A stretch of DNA of 64,000 nt, taken from positions 33,077 through 97,076 of the forward strand of contig JAGWWV010000004.1 of assembly GCA_018970175.1 (NCBI GenBank), in the 5' to 3' direction. Every line of letters starts with the position of its first letter. Position 1 is the stretch's first letter. Positions 9,124 through 17,608 of the stretch are shown here, piece by piece. Source of the DNA: Acidobacteriota bacterium (GTDB lineage Bacteria > Actinomycetota > Acidimicrobiia > Acidimicrobiales > Ilumatobacteraceae). Under the pieces are notes generated by a model, which did no database searches, was not told the origin of the DNA, and saw nothing but the letters and a program-made list of their open reading frames with translations. Position numbers and translations under genes: made by a program.

Positions 9124-9909
9124 ATGTCTCTGGTGCAGTCTCGCGTGAAGCGCGACTTCGTCCGCGTGCAGGGTGACGACGCCGAGTCGTACCTGCAGTC
9201 GCAGTTGAGCAACCAGATCGCCGGCCAGCCCGTGCGTTCGGCACGCTGGTCGTTGCTGCTCGACCCGACGGGCAAGTTTGTCGCGGCCGTTCGGGTGACC
9301 CGCTTCGAGGACACCGTCTTCGTGCTCGACACCGAGCCGGGCTTCGGTGACGCAGTCGTGGCTCGTCTGAACAGATTCAAGATTCGCGTGAAGGCCGAGA
9401 TCGGAACGCTCGATTGGCAGTGCGTCGCACTGCGGGGGCCCGGTGCCCGTGCGACGGCAGTCTCGCTCGGGCGCGTCGCGTCCGACGGTCTCGTTGTCGA
9501 TGCGTGGTGGGGTGGGGACGACGCAGTCGACCTCGTCGGTGCGACCGTCGCCGACGTGCCCGAAGTCGCGCGGTGTTCCGACGCCGAGTTCGACGCGCTG
9601 CGTGTCGCCGCGGGTTGGCCGATTGCGGGAACCGACTTTGCCGCGGGTTGTATTCCGGCCGAAACCGGGCTGGTGCGCACTGCCGTCAGTTTCACGAAGG
9701 GCTGCTATCCGGGCCAGGAACTCGTCGAGCGCATGGACTCGCGTGCGGTCACCGCACCCTTCACCCTGCGACTCGTCGACGACGGCGGCTACTCGGTCGG
9801 CGACGCCATCGGTGATGGTGCGGTCGTGACATCGGTTGGTGGGGGCAAGGCGATCGTTCGCGCAAAGCGCGACGCTGCCGAACTCGGCGAACCGCTCGGA
9901 CCCGCCTGA
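9124..9909 (+). CDS. ygfZ: YgfZ/GcvT-like folate-binding protein
   Basis: A 261-residue tetrahydrofolate-binding protein of the YgfZ/IBA57 group, which helps maintain or assemble certain Fe-S enzymes. The signature TKGCYPGQELVERMDSR, with the invariant cysteine of K-G-C-Y-x-G-Q-E, is near residues 196-212. The N-terminal half follows the GcvT T-protein fold (YLQSQLSNQI, LLDPTGK). The ATG directly abuts the trpE stop, so it belongs to the same operon. Confidence 0.88.
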   Translation: MSLVQSRVKRDFVRVQGDDAESYLQSQLSNQIAGQPVRSARWSLLLDPTGKFVAAVRVTRFEDTVFVLDTEPGFGDAVVARLNRFKIRVKAEIGTLDWQCVALRGPGARATAVSLGRVASDGLVVDAWWGGDDAVDLVGATVADVPEVARCSDAEFDALRVAAGWPIAGTDFAAGCIPAETGLVRTAVSFTKGCYPGQELVERMDSRAVTAPFTLRLVDDGGYSVGDAIGDGAVVTSVGGGKAIVRAKRDAAELGEPLGPA

Positions 9910-9917
9910 CGATTCAC

Positions 9918-10778
9918 TCAGTCGCGACGAACCAGCGTCATCTGTTCGGCGAGCCTCATCCACGCCTGGGCACCGTCGTGATCGCCCGTCGCGCTGAGCG
10001 ACACCGACACACGTGCGGCGAGCTCGGCCGACGGAGACGAACGGAAGAGGTTGGCCCCCTCGCGGGCCGCGGCCTCGTGGGCTCCTGCATCTTGCAGCGC
10101 GGCGACGAAGGCGAGCGGTGTGAGCCTGGCCCGCATCCCCTCGATGCCGCGTTCGGCACGCAGCATCTGTACCTGCAGAACGAGAAGCACTGCGGCGAAG
10201 GGGAGAAATCCCTGAAGGACCGGCATCACGATTGCGCAGGCGACCCCGATCGACGAGACGGCCACGCTGAACCACAGCATCGCTGATCGTCCGCGCCTCG
10301 GCGCAAGCCATTCGACCAACAACCCGAGAATTGACCCGCCGTCGAGGGGGAGGATCGGGATGAGATTGACGACGGCAAGAGCGATGCCGGCCCACCAGAT
10401 GCTGATCGTCGCATCGCTGAGGGCGATGTCGGCACGTGAGAACGGATTGGCACCAAGGAGCAACAACACCACGACGGCGGCGGTGAACTGTGCGGTGGCG
10501 CCGGCCACTGCGATACCTGCGCGTTCCCATCGGGTGAGCGGCCGACGCGGCACGTACGAGGCGTATCCGGCGAGGAAATCGAGCGAGATTTCGGCGTATG
10601 AACCGGTTGCCCGAGCTGCGGCGGCGTGGCCGAGTTCGTGGATCAACGTGAACACGGCGATCGAACCCGCCGCCCAGAGTCCCTGCGATCCTCCGTAGAG
10701 CAAAACGACGATCACGAGGAACAAAAGGAAGCCGGGTCGGATCTCCACGCGGAAGCCGAACAGTCGGAAAACGCCCAC
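9918..10778 (-). CDS. site-2 protease family (M50) membrane metalloprotease
   Basis: A 286-residue intramembrane zinc protease. The zinc motif HELGH is at residues 47-51 in a membrane helix, and the third ligand is Asp146 in PILPLDGGS. About five to six hydrophobic segments are followed by a 90-residue cytoplasmic tail with helical-repeat character. Family members cleave transmembrane anti-sigma factors or other single-pass proteins; no substrate is evident here. Start GTG at 10778 with TAGCCT eight bases upstream. Divergent from ppdK. Confidence 0.88.
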   Translation of the reverse strand: MGVFRLFGFRVEIRPGFLLFLVIVVLLYGGSQGLWAAGSIAVFTLIHELGHAAAARATGSYAEISLDFLAGYASYVPRRPLTRWERAGIAVAGATAQFTAAVVVLLLLGANPFSRADIALSDATISIWWAGIALAVVNLIPILPLDGGSILGLLVEWLAPRRGRSAMLWFSVAVSSIGVACAIVMPVLQGFLPFAAVLLVLQVQMLRAERGIEGMRARLTPLAFVAALQDAGAHEAAAREGANLFRSSPSAELAARVSVSLSATGDHDGAQAWMRLAEQMTLVRRD

Positions 10779-10786
10779 TGCATTGA

Positions 10787-10813
10787 AGGCTACGGCGGGT
10801 CGCGCCGTAGACT
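10787..10813. promoter_or_regulatory. divergent -10 elements of the site-2 protease gene and ppdK
   Basis: Minus strand TAGCCT (10792-10787) is eight bases before the protease GTG. Plus strand TAGACT (10808-10813) is eight bases before a GTG at 10822. This favours 10822 over an in-frame TTG at 10783 as the ppdK start. Confidence 0.5.
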
Positions 10814-10821
10814 TCCGTTCC

Positions 10822-13497
10822 GTGCCTTTTGTCTACGCCTTCAACCACAAACACCGCCGCGCCCCCAAGGAAATGAAGGACCTCCTCGGTGGCAAGGGAG
10901 CCAACCTTGCCGAGATGATGAGTGTCCTCAAGCTGCCGGTGCCGCACGGTTTCACCGTCACCACCGACGCCTGTCGCGCCTACATGAAAGGCGGATGGCC
11001 CAAGGCCCTCGACGCCGAGGTCGCAAAGAACGTGGCCGCGCTCGAAAAGCAGATGGGCCGCAAGTTGGGTGACGCCGCCGACCCGTTGTTGGTGTCGGTG
11101 CGTTCGGGCGCCAAGTTCTCGATGCCCGGAATGATGGACACCGTCTTGAACCTCGGTCTTAACGACAAGACCGTTGTCGGCCTCGCCAAGAACAGCGACG
11201 AGCGTTTCGCGTACGACAGCTACCGCCGTTTCATCTCGATGTACGGCCGCATCGTTCTCGGTCTCGAAGGTGAAGAGTTCGAACACGAGCTCACCAAGGC
11301 ACGTCAGGCGGCGGGTGCGGCATCCGATGCCGACATTCCGGCCGCGGCACTGAAGTCCCTGTGCGAGACGTACAAGAAGATCGTTCAGGTGCACACGGGC
11401 AAGCCATTCCCCCAGGACCCGACGAAGCAGTTGCGTGGCGCCATCGAAGCGGTGTTCCGTTCCTGGAACGGCCCGCGCGCCATTGCGTACCGCGTCCGCG
11501 AGAAAATCAGCCACGACCTCGGCACCGCAGTCAACGTCCAGGCCATGGTCTTCGGCAACCGCGACAACAACTCGGGCACCGGAGTCGGCTTCACCCGCAA
11601 CGCGGCCACCGGCGACAACAAGCCCTACGGTGACTTCCTCGTGAATGCCCAGGGTGAAGACGTTGTCGCGGGTATTCGCAACACCGAAGATCTCGATGCG
11701 CTGAAGAAGCACTTCCCGAAGGTCCACGCCGACTTGCTGGTCATCTTCGACCGTCTCGAGCGTCACTACAAGGACATGTGCGACACCGAGTTCACCATCG
11801 AACAGGGCAAGTTGTGGATGCTGCAGACCCGCGTGGGCAAGCGCACAGGTGCGGCGGCACTGAAGATGGCCGTCGACATGACCAAGGCAAACGGCAAGGG
11901 CAAGAAGACCTGGAAGATCTCGCAGAAGGAAGCGGTGATGCGTGTCACCGCCGACCATCTCGACCAGGTTCTCCATCCGCAGTTTGCGAACAAGGGCGTG
12001 GTGTTGACCAAGGGTCTCGCTGCCTCGCCGGGTGCTGCGGTCGGCAAGGTGTACTTCACCGCCGACGATGCAGCCGATGCTGCCGATGCCGGCGAAGACG
12101 TCATCCTGGTGCGCAACGAAACCAGCCCCGAAGACGTTCACGGCATGATGGTGTCGAAGGGAATTCTCACCGCCCGTGGCGGCCTCGTCAGCCACGCGGC
12201 CGTCGTCGCCCGCGGCTGGGGAACCCCGGCCGTCGTCGGTGCCGAGGCCGTCCGCATCGAAGGAAAGCAGTTCGCCGTCGGTGGCGTCGTTGTGAAGGAA
12301 GGCGACGTCATCTCGATCGACGGCGGAACCGGCGAAGTGGTCGTCGGTGAGCTGAAGCTCGAGGCCGCCAAGCCGCCGAAGGAATTCGACATCATCCTGA
12401 AGTGGGCCGACAAGATCCGCAAGGGCAAGCTCGCCGTTCGTGCCAACGCCGACACCGGCGAAGATGCCAAGAACGCACGCGAACTCGGCGCCGAGGGAAT
12501 CGGTCTGTGCCGCACCGAGCACATGTTCCTCGCGCCCGACCGTCTGCCCGTCGTGCGCCGCATGATTCTTGCCGACACACCCGAGGCCGAGGCCGCCGCA
12601 CTCGAAGAGCTGCGCAAGGTGCAAAAGGAAGACTTCGCCGCGATCTTCCGCGAGATGTCGGGGCTTCCCGTCACAGTGCGTCTTCTCGACCCGCCGCTGC
12701 ACGAGTTCCTCCCTCGGGTGCAAGAGCTCGAAATCAAGAAGGCAACCGAAGGTCTCAGCCACGTCGAAGAGAAGTTGCTCGCCGCCGCCGAAAGCTGGTC
12801 GGAGTTCAACCCGATGATCGGAACCCGCGGTGTGCGCCTCGGCGTCATCAAGCCGGGTCTCTACGCGATGCAGGTGCGTGCTCTCCTCGAGGCGGCCGAC
12901 CAAGTGGCCGCCGAGGGACACAAGCCCGTCGCCGAAGTCATGATTCCGCTCACCGTCACGCGCGAGGAGCTCGCTCTTGCCCGTTCGTGGGTCGAGGAAG
13001 TTCTGCGCGAAAACGCCACGAAGCCCGCACCGAAGGCCAAAGGCAAGAAGGTGTCGCGTCCCAAGGTCACCATCGGAACCATGATCGAAACGCCCCGCGC
13101 CGCGGTGCGCGCCGACGAACTGGCCGAGGTGTCCGACTTCTTCAGCTTCGGTACCAACGACCTCACGCAGCTCACTTTCGGTTTCAGCCGCGACGACGTC
13201 GAGAGCCGCATGATGCCCGCGTACCTTGAGGCGGGCCTGCTGAAGCGCAACCCCTTCGAGACCATCGACCAATCCGGCGTTGGTGAACTGGTGCAGCTGG
13301 CTGCACAGCGCGGCCGCAAGGTGAAGCGCGATCTGAAGCTCGGTGTTTGCGGTGAGCACGGTGGCGACCCCGAGTCGATCGGTCTCTTCTATGCGGCCGG
13401 CCTCAACTACGTCAGTTGCTCGCCGTTCCGCGTGCCGATTGCACGTCTCTCGGCGGCGCAGGCGGTACTCGGCGGCCTCTCGGGCGACACAAAGTAG
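10822..13497 (+). CDS. ppdK: pyruvate, phosphate dikinase
   Basis: Interconverts pyruvate, ATP and Pi with PEP, AMP and PPi. The 891-residue protein has the family order: N-terminal ATP-grasp (GGKGANLAEM; SMPGMMDTVLNLGLND), the phosphohistidine swivel domain with GGLVSHAAVVARGWG (His458), and the PEP/pyruvate TIM barrel (FFSFGTNDLTQLTFGFSRDD; GVCGEHGGDP with the catalytic Cys). The residue two before His458 is Val456, where the family normally has the regulatory Thr. A Lys-rich insert KPAPKAKGKKVSRPK lies in the C-terminal barrel. The likely role is gluconeogenic or PPi-linked PEP metabolism. Confidence 0.96.
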   Translation: MPFVYAFNHKHRRAPKEMKDLLGGKGANLAEMMSVLKLPVPHGFTVTTDACRAYMKGGWPKALDAEVAKNVAALEKQMGRKLGDAADPLLVSVRSGAKFSMPGMMDTVLNLGLNDKTVVGLAKNSDERFAYDSYRRFISMYGRIVLGLEGEEFEHELTKARQAAGAASDADIPAAALKSLCETYKKIVQVHTGKPFPQDPTKQLRGAIEAVFRSWNGPRAIAYRVREKISHDLGTAVNVQAMVFGNRDNNSGTGVGFTRNAATGDNKPYGDFLVNAQGEDVVAGIRNTEDLDALKKHFPKVHADLLVIFDRLERHYKDMCDTEFTIEQGKLWMLQTRVGKRTGAAALKMAVDMTKANGKGKKTWKISQKEAVMRVTADHLDQVLHPQFANKGVVLTKGLAASPGAAVGKVYFTADDAADAADAGEDVILVRNETSPEDVHGMMVSKGILTARGGLVSHAAVVARGWGTPAVVGAEAVRIEGKQFAVGGVVVKEGDVISIDGGTGEVVVGELKLEAAKPPKEFDIILKWADKIRKGKLAVRANADTGEDAKNARELGAEGIGLCRTEHMFLAPDRLPVVRRMILADTPEAEAAALEELRKVQKEDFAAIFREMSGLPVTVRLLDPPLHEFLPRVQELEIKKATEGLSHVEEKLLAAAESWSEFNPMIGTRGVRLGVIKPGLYAMQVRALLEAADQVAAEGHKPVAEVMIPLTVTREELALARSWVEEVLRENATKPAPKAKGKKVSRPKVTIGTMIETPRAAVRADELAEVSDFFSFGTNDLTQLTFGFSRDDVESRMMPAYLEAGLLKRNPFETIDQSGVGELVQLAAQRGRKVKRDLKLGVCGEHGGDPESIGLFYAAGLNYVSCSPFRVPIARLSAAQAVLGGLSGDTK

Positions 13498-13515
13498 TCG
13501 GGTCGAACGGCCTCA

Positions 13516-14502
13516 ATGATCGCCACTTCGGAGTCGGGTTCATTCGTTTCGCTCGACGTCGGGGTGGGGGTCTGGGTTTTTCTCAGTGCGCTCATTGCCG
13601 CGCTGCTGCTCATCGACCTTCTCGTCGTTCACCGCAAGTCGCACGTCATCGAGACGCGTCGGGCGGTCATCGAGTCAATCGTGTGGATCTCGGTCGGAAT
13701 CGGCTTTGCAATCTTCATCTTTGCACAGTTCGGTGGTGACGCGACCGGCGAGTACCTGAGTGCCTACCTCATCGAGAAAAGCCTCAGTATCGACAACGTC
13801 TTTGTGTGGTCGGTAATCCTCACGCACTATCGCGTTCCGGAGCAGTACCAGCACAGGGTTCTCTTCTGGGGCATTTTCGGCGCACTCGCCATGAGGCTCG
13901 GCTTCATCCTTGCCGGCGTGGCGGTCATCGAGCGGTTCGAGTTCACGATGGTCCTCTTCGGTGCGTTCCTTTTGTGGACGGGCGCGAAGCTGTTCAAGGG
14001 CGACGACGAATTCGACCCGGCCGAGAGCAAACCGATGAAGCTGTTTCATCGCGTCGTTCCGAGCGTCGACCAGCTCGACGGTCAGAAGTTGATCACCCGG
14101 CACCTCGGTCGTCGCGTGGCGACACCATTGCTTGCGGTCCTCGTTCTTATCGAGCTGACCGACCTGTTGTTCGCGGTCGACTCGGTGCCGGCGGTTCTCG
14201 CTATCAGCCGCGAACAATTCATCGCCTTCTCGTCGAATGCCTTTGCGATTCTCGGCCTGCGCGCGCTCTACTTCGTCCTCGCCGACATTCGGCACCGGTT
14301 CGAGTACCTCGAACAGGGGATCGCGGCGATCCTTGTCTTTGTCGGCGTGAAGATGTCGATCTCGCCGTGGTGGCACCTGCCGACCTTCATTTCGCTCGCC
14401 GTCATCGCGGTCATTCTCTTCGTGGCAATCATGTGGTCACTGCGCCACACCCGAATTCACGAGCATCCCGCTCCGCAGTGGCCCGACGAATCCACCCACT
14501 GA
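13516..14502 (+). CDS. TerC family integral membrane protein
   Basis: A 328-residue membrane protein with about nine hydrophobic segments. The family signature is clear: EKSLSIDNVFVWSVIL near residue 90, and LTDLLFAVDSVPAVLAIS near residue 215, with conserved acidic residues inside the membrane. TerC proteins are linked to tellurite resistance, manganese export and metalation of exported proteins; the substrate cannot be read from sequence. It starts 18 bases after ppdK, so readthrough is possible. It is followed by the two dyad repeats before dnaG. Confidence 0.9.
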   Translation: MIATSESGSFVSLDVGVGVWVFLSALIAALLLIDLLVVHRKSHVIETRRAVIESIVWISVGIGFAIFIFAQFGGDATGEYLSAYLIEKSLSIDNVFVWSVILTHYRVPEQYQHRVLFWGIFGALAMRLGFILAGVAVIERFEFTMVLFGAFLLWTGAKLFKGDDEFDPAESKPMKLFHRVVPSVDQLDGQKLITRHLGRRVATPLLAVLVLIELTDLLFAVDSVPAVLAISREQFIAFSSNAFAILGLRALYFVLADIRHRFEYLEQGIAAILVFVGVKMSISPWWHLPTFISLAVIAVILFVAIMWSLRHTRIHEHPAPQWPDESTH

Positions 14503-14505
14503 GGA

Positions 14506-14552
14506 TTCTCGGCGCACTACGACCCGCTTTTTGCAACATCTCGCACCGAGAA
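14506..14552. repeat. 47-bp dyad repeat, copy 1
   Basis: Begins TTCTCGGCGC and ends GCACCGAGAA, an inverted pair (one mismatch) enclosing 27 bases. It shares its ends, exact length and an inner TTTTGC with the reverse complement of copy 2. It lies in the gap between terC and dnaG and could act as a terminator, operator or REP-like element. Confidence 0.65.
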
Positions 14553-14567
14553 ACGCATGGTCTTCCG

Positions 14568-14614
14568 TTCTCGGCGCGAAAGCGCGCAAAACCTGCACCA
14601 CCCTGCGCCGAGAA
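14568..14614. repeat. 47-bp dyad repeat, copy 2 (inverted orientation)
   Basis: Begins TTCTCGGCGC and ends GCGCCGAGAA, a perfect 10-base inverted pair separated by 27 bases. An inner GCGCGAAAGCGCGC can itself fold as a hairpin. The whole unit matches copy 1 best when reversed. Start-to-start distance between copies is 62 bases. Confidence 0.65.
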
Positions 14615-14636
14615 CCCGTGAAGTGGGGGGTGGATC

Positions 14637-14642
14637 TACACT
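14637..14642 (+). promoter_or_regulatory. -10 element of dnaG
   Basis: TACACT lies six bases before the dnaG ATG, again predicting a leaderless transcript. It is 22 bases downstream of the second dyad repeat. Confidence 0.45.
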
Positions 14643-14648
14643 GCGCGC

Positions 14649-16406
14649 ATGGCGATTGCAGCCGATGACATCGAGGCGCTGCGCCAACGGATTTCCATCG
14701 TGGAAGTCGTCCAGAGTTACGTCGCCCTGCGCCGCGTCGGCCGCAACTGGGTCGGCCTGTGTCCGTTCCATGCCGAGAAGTCGGGTTCCTTCAACGTGCG
14801 CGAGGAAACAGCCCGGTACCGGTGCTTCGGGTGCGGGGCGTCGGGCGACATCTTCAAATTCGTCCAGGACATCGAGCACGTCGACTTCGTGGGTGCGGTC
14901 GAATCCCTGGCGGGTAAATACGGCTACCAGCTGACCTACACGTCGGGAACGGAATCAAAGGACCGCCAGCGCCGCAAGAAACTGGTCGAAGCGATGAAGG
15001 TCGCTGCCGACTGGTACCACGACCGGCTGTTGAACGCGCCCGACGCCCGCGCGGCGCGCGACTACCTGCGGACCCGCGGTCTTGCAGGTGATGCGGCCCG
15101 GCAGTTCCGCCTCGGATGGGCCCCCGACGACTGGGACGCGCTGTCACTTGCGCTTGCAAAAGACCACGGCATCACCCAGGACGTGTTGCGTGACTGCGGC
15201 CTTGCGTTCATGAACAAACGTGATCGGATGCAAGACGCGTTCCGGGCACGCATTCTCTTTCCGATCATTTCCGACACCGGCGATGTGCTCGCTTTCGGGG
15301 GCCGCATCCTGCCCGGCAGTACCGACCCGGCGAAGTACAAGAACTCCCCGGAGACTCCGATCTATTCGAAGTCGCGAACGCTCTACGGTTTGAACTGGGC
15401 CAAAGCCGACATCGTGCGCGCCGACCAGGTAATCATCTGCGAGGGCTACACCGACGTCATCGGTTTCCACCGTGCGGGTGTTCCGCGGGCTGTCGCAACC
15501 TGCGGTACGGCGCTCACGGAAGAGCACGTACGCATTCTCAAGCGGTTCGCCAACAAGGTGGTCCTCGCCTTCGATGCCGACGCAGCCGGACAGGGGGCTG
15601 CCGAGCGGTTCTACGAGTGGGAAGCGAAGTACGAGGTGAGTGTCAGCGTCGCGCAGTTTCCGAAAGGCAAGGACCCGGGCGAACTTGCCCAGTCCGACCC
15701 CGATGCCCTTCGCGCGGCCATCGACGGCGCGCAGCCCTTTCTCGGATTCCGGCTGCAGAGGGTGCTCGATGCCAATCCCGCCCGCACCCCCGAAGAGCGG
15801 GCCCGCACCGCCGAACGGGCGATTGCGGTCATCAACGAGCACCCGAACGTGAACGTCCGCAAGATCTACGCCGGCCAGATTGCGACGCACACTGGCCTTC
15901 CGGTCGGCGATGTGGTGCCGCGCGTCGAACGTCGCGAGCGCAACCCGCGCATCGATGTTGCTGCGTCGGCCGCGCCCTCGGCGCGCGAGAACGCCGAGTT
16001 CGCCGCGATCGCGATGCTGTTGCAGAACTGGGACTCCATCGCGCCGTGGCTCGTCGAGGAACTCTTCCCGACGGACGTGATGCGTCGTGCGTTCGTTGCA
16101 GTGGCCGAGTCGGCGGGTGCGGTCGAGGCCGCCATCGAGGCGGCCGACCCCGAGGCGCGGGAAGTTCTCGAACGAGCCGTGGTCGTCGATATCGATGCGA
16201 ACGGCCGGGCCGAAGCCTTCAACCTCTTGTCTGCTGCGGTGCGCCGCGAACTTGCCGCGCGGCGCGGGGTCACCGACCCGAACGTGCTGCGCGCCGATCG
16301 CGACGCCCGACTTCATCTCGAGAAACTCGAATCACCCGAGGGTGATTCGGCTGCGGCATTCCTCCTCGGATGGTTGCAGTCGTCGGTGGTCGCCGGCGAC
16401 GCCTGA
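14649..16406 (+). CDS. dnaG: DNA primase
   Basis: Synthesises RNA primers at the replication fork. The 585 residues are arranged as an N-terminal zinc-binding domain with C38-x2-H41 and C59-x2-C62 (GLCPFHAEKS and RCFGCGASGD), a TOPRIM catalytic core with Glu264 in ICEGYTDVIG and the DxD in AFDADAAGQGA at 308-310, and a C-terminal helicase-interaction region. The next gene is a primary-type sigma factor, the classical dnaG-rpoD neighbourhood. Confidence 0.95.
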   Translation: MAIAADDIEALRQRISIVEVVQSYVALRRVGRNWVGLCPFHAEKSGSFNVREETARYRCFGCGASGDIFKFVQDIEHVDFVGAVESLAGKYGYQLTYTSGTESKDRQRRKKLVEAMKVAADWYHDRLLNAPDARAARDYLRTRGLAGDAARQFRLGWAPDDWDALSLALAKDHGITQDVLRDCGLAFMNKRDRMQDAFRARILFPIISDTGDVLAFGGRILPGSTDPAKYKNSPETPIYSKSRTLYGLNWAKADIVRADQVIICEGYTDVIGFHRAGVPRAVATCGTALTEEHVRILKRFANKVVLAFDADAAGQGAAERFYEWEAKYEVSVSVAQFPKGKDPGELAQSDPDALRAAIDGAQPFLGFRLQRVLDANPARTPEERARTAERAIAVINEHPNVNVRKIYAGQIATHTGLPVGDVVPRVERRERNPRIDVAASAAPSARENAEFAAIAMLLQNWDSIAPWLVEELFPTDVMRRAFVAVAESAGAVEAAIEAADPEAREVLERAVVVDIDANGRAEAFNLLSAAVRRELAARRGVTDPNVLRADRDARLHLEKLESPEGDSAAAFLLGWLQSSVVAGDA

Positions 16407-16467
16407 TGCGTCGTGTCATTCCGCCCCTGAGTTTCGTTCTAGTGTTGGGTCCCATGGGGGAGCGGTC

Positions 16468-17394
16468 ATGGCTGTAGCTGAACGTGGTTCGGACGCCATG
16501 CGTCAGTACCTCAACGAAATCGGCCAGCACGACCTTCTCACCGCCGAAGACGAGCGGCGCCTCGGGAAGCTGATCAAGGACGGCCAGATCGCGGCGAGAA
16601 AACTCGAATCGGGAAACGTGGGCGCTGCGGACAAACCCGCGCTGCGCCGGGCGGCGAAGGCCGGTGCCGAAGCCAAGGATCAGATGGTCGAGGCGAATCT
16701 TCGTCTCGTCGTGTCGATAGCGCGACGCTACGACGGCAAGGAGCTGCAGCTTCCCGACCTCATCCAAGAGGGGAACATCGGCCTCATGCGAGCGGCCGAC
16801 AAGTACGACTTCGAAAAGGGCTTCAAATTCTCGACGTACGCAACGTGGTGGATTCGCCAGGCAATGACGCGGGCGATGGCCGACCAAGGCCGCAACATTC
16901 GCATCCCCACCCACATGATGGAACTCGTCAACCGGGTGCAGCGTGCCGAGCGTGAGCTCACCTCCGAGCTGAAAGGTGATCCGGGGCCCGAGGAAGTCGC
17001 GCAACGCTGCGATCTTCCCGTCGAGAAGGTTCTGGAACTGATGCAGTACGCGATTCCGACGATCAGCCTCGACACGCCACTCGGCGACGACGGCGAGGGC
17101 GGCGCCTACGGCGACATCATCGCCGATGCAAACGCCGAGTCACCGATCGGTATCGCCGAACGCAACGCGCTCATCGACGCCGTGAAGTCCGAGCTCGGCA
17201 TGCTTCCGGAACGCGACCGTGAGATTCTGGCCCTGCGGTTCGGCATCACCGACGGCCGGTCGCGCACGCTCGACGAGGTTGCGGCAGAGTTCGGCGTGAC
17301 CCGCGAACGCATCCGTCAAATCGAACAAAAGACACTTGCCCGCCTGCGCCATCCGCACAACTCGGCGCGACTCAGGGCGTTTCTGGACGATTGA
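16468..17394 (+). CDS. RNA polymerase sigma-70 factor, primary type, short N-terminus
   Basis: A 308-residue sigma factor with region 1.2 (DAMRQYLNEIGQHDLLTAEDERRLG), region 2 (DLIQEGNIGLMRAADKYD; KFSTYATWWIRQAMTRAM), region 3 and region 4 (LDEVAAEFGVTRERIRQIE). It lacks the long acidic region 1.1 of large housekeeping sigmas, so it is either a compact primary sigma or a SigB-type paralogue. The dnaG neighbourhood favours the primary factor. The ATG at 16468 has a G-rich Shine-Dalgarno (GGGGGAG) and a TAGTGT element at 16440-16445, so unlike most neighbours it has a real 5' leader of about 15 bases. Confidence 0.9.
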   Translation: MAVAERGSDAMRQYLNEIGQHDLLTAEDERRLGKLIKDGQIAARKLESGNVGAADKPALRRAAKAGAEAKDQMVEANLRLVVSIARRYDGKELQLPDLIQEGNIGLMRAADKYDFEKGFKFSTYATWWIRQAMTRAMADQGRNIRIPTHMMELVNRVQRAERELTSELKGDPGPEEVAQRCDLPVEKVLELMQYAIPTISLDTPLGDDGEGGAYGDIIADANAESPIGIAERNALIDAVKSELGMLPERDREILALRFGITDGRSRTLDEVAAEFGVTRERIRQIEQKTLARLRHPHNSARLRAFLDD

Positions 17395-17411
17395 TTTCCC
17401 GACCCCGCTGC

Positions 17412-17417
17412 TAGCCT
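17412..17417 (+). promoter_or_regulatory. -10 element of the tRNA pair
   Basis: TAGCCT lies 12 bases before the mature 5' end of tRNA-Asn and 18 bases after the sigma-factor stop. It has a TTGATT hexamer 15 bases upstream that could be a short-spaced -35. Confidence 0.4.
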
Positions 17418-17429
17418 GCCCGATGCCCT

Positions 17430-17502
17430 TCGGGGGTAGCTCAGTTGGCAGAGCAACGGACTGTTAATCCGTCGGTCGTGGGTTCGAGCCCCACCCCCCG
17501 AG
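17430..17502 (+). tRNA. trnN: tRNA-Asn (GTT)
   Basis: A full cloverleaf: acceptor stem TCGGGGG/CCCCCGA, D-stem GCTC/GAGC, anticodon stem ACGGA/TCCGT with loop CTGTTAA giving anticodon GTT, and T-stem GTGGG/CCCAC with loop TTCGAGC. The discriminator is G. CCA is not encoded. Confidence 0.97.
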
Positions 17503-17523
17503 CAACGAAGAGTCCCGTTTCCC

Positions 17524-17596
<73 letters not shown>

Positions 17597-17608
17597 CTGC
17601 GCAGTGCG

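Noticed and set aside
10783..10821. TTG at 10783 as the ppdK start
   Set aside because: It lies upstream of the TAGACT promoter element and would add 13 non-conserved residues; GTG 10822 fits both promoter and family N-terminus.
9055..13359. A 1434-codon open frame on the minus strand, opposite trpE, ygfZ, S2P and ppdK
   Set aside because: It runs antisense to four well-supported genes; its translation is His/Gly/Arg-rich and resembles no family. GC-rich codon bias in ppdK keeps the opposite frame open.
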